Shown here: positions 4,996-5,033 of the stretch, in pieces
Layout: every line of letters begins with the position of its first letter
How positions within the stretch are numbered: the first letter of the stretch is position 1
Assembly (NCBI GenBank): GCA_015491595.1
Contig: WFVP01000047.1
Coordinates: 1 to 5,033, forward strand
Reading direction: 5' to 3'
Length of the DNA stretch: 5,033 nt
DNA from: Anaerolineales bacterium
GTDB lineage: Bacteria > Chloroflexota > Anaerolineae > Anaerolineales > DRMV01
Notes under the pieces: model-generated
What the model saw: only the letters and a program-made list of their open reading frames with translations
The model's database searches: none
Told to the model about the DNA's origin: nothing
Made by a program: the position numbers and the translations under genes

Positions 4996-5033
4996 ATGTT
5001 TCCCTTTCCCCCTGTGCTTGGTGTATCCCAGAA
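4996..5033 (+). CDS. Start of a divergently transcribed gene, product unknown (truncated by window edge)
   Basis: An ATG at 4996 is preceded by GGAGG at 7 nt and by a plausible extended -10. Only about 12 codons are visible, reading MFPFPPVLGVSQ, and the frame is open to the window edge. This is too little to assign a family, and I do not recognise it. Its orientation, back to back with the dehydrogenase operon across 218 bp, means the two may share control elements. The call rests on signals rather than on protein similarity. Confidence 0.5.
   Translation, partial: MFPFPPVLGVSQ

Overview
The window reads as a piece of chromosome from a GC-rich, probably thermophilic bacterium. The gene content, the strong codon bias towards G/C in third positions and the Arg/Pro/Glu-rich proteins would fit Chloroflexota (Anaerolineae-like), but this placement is inferred from general protein character and not from a search. 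Nearly all coding capacity is on the minus strand and is core or near-core metabolism. I see no transposase, phage gene, CRISPR array, tRNA, rRNA or defence system.

Layout from right to left, in the direction of transcription. At the right edge a plus-strand gene begins at 4996 and runs out of the window. A 218-bp divergent intergenic region (4778-4995) separates it from a three-gene minus-strand operon. This region carries a consensus TATAAT box for the operon, an extended -10 for the plus-strand gene and two operator-like palindromes. The operon encodes a GyaR/GhrB-type D-2-hydroxyacid dehydrogenase (4777 to 3782), a zinc-ribbon threonine-synthase-like PLP protein with altered active-site motifs (3785 to 2673) and the condensing enzyme FabF (2666 to 1428). 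The first pair overlaps by 4 nt (ATGA) and the second pair is 6 nt apart, so the three are very probably co-transcribed and the first two translationally coupled. A perfect 23-bp inverted repeat with a 4-nt loop follows fabF and probably ends the transcript, although it lacks a U-tract. Immediately after it, a TATACT box introduces a pyrF-pyrE fusion (1281 to beyond position 1), the last two steps of UMP synthesis in one polypeptide, cut by the left window edge inside the OPRT domain.

How the genes work together: PyrF-PyrE is self-explanatory, since OPRT makes OMP and OMP decarboxylase converts it to UMP. The operon has no textbook pathway: a 2-keto acid reductase, a fold-type II PLP enzyme of unknown substrate, and fatty-acid elongation. 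The points that most merit a second look are a 28-bp palindromic element that encodes the entire PyrF/PyrE linker and resembles the core of the post-fabF hairpin, the unusual SSGN-loop replacement in the ThrC-like protein, and the paired palindromes in the divergent promoter region.
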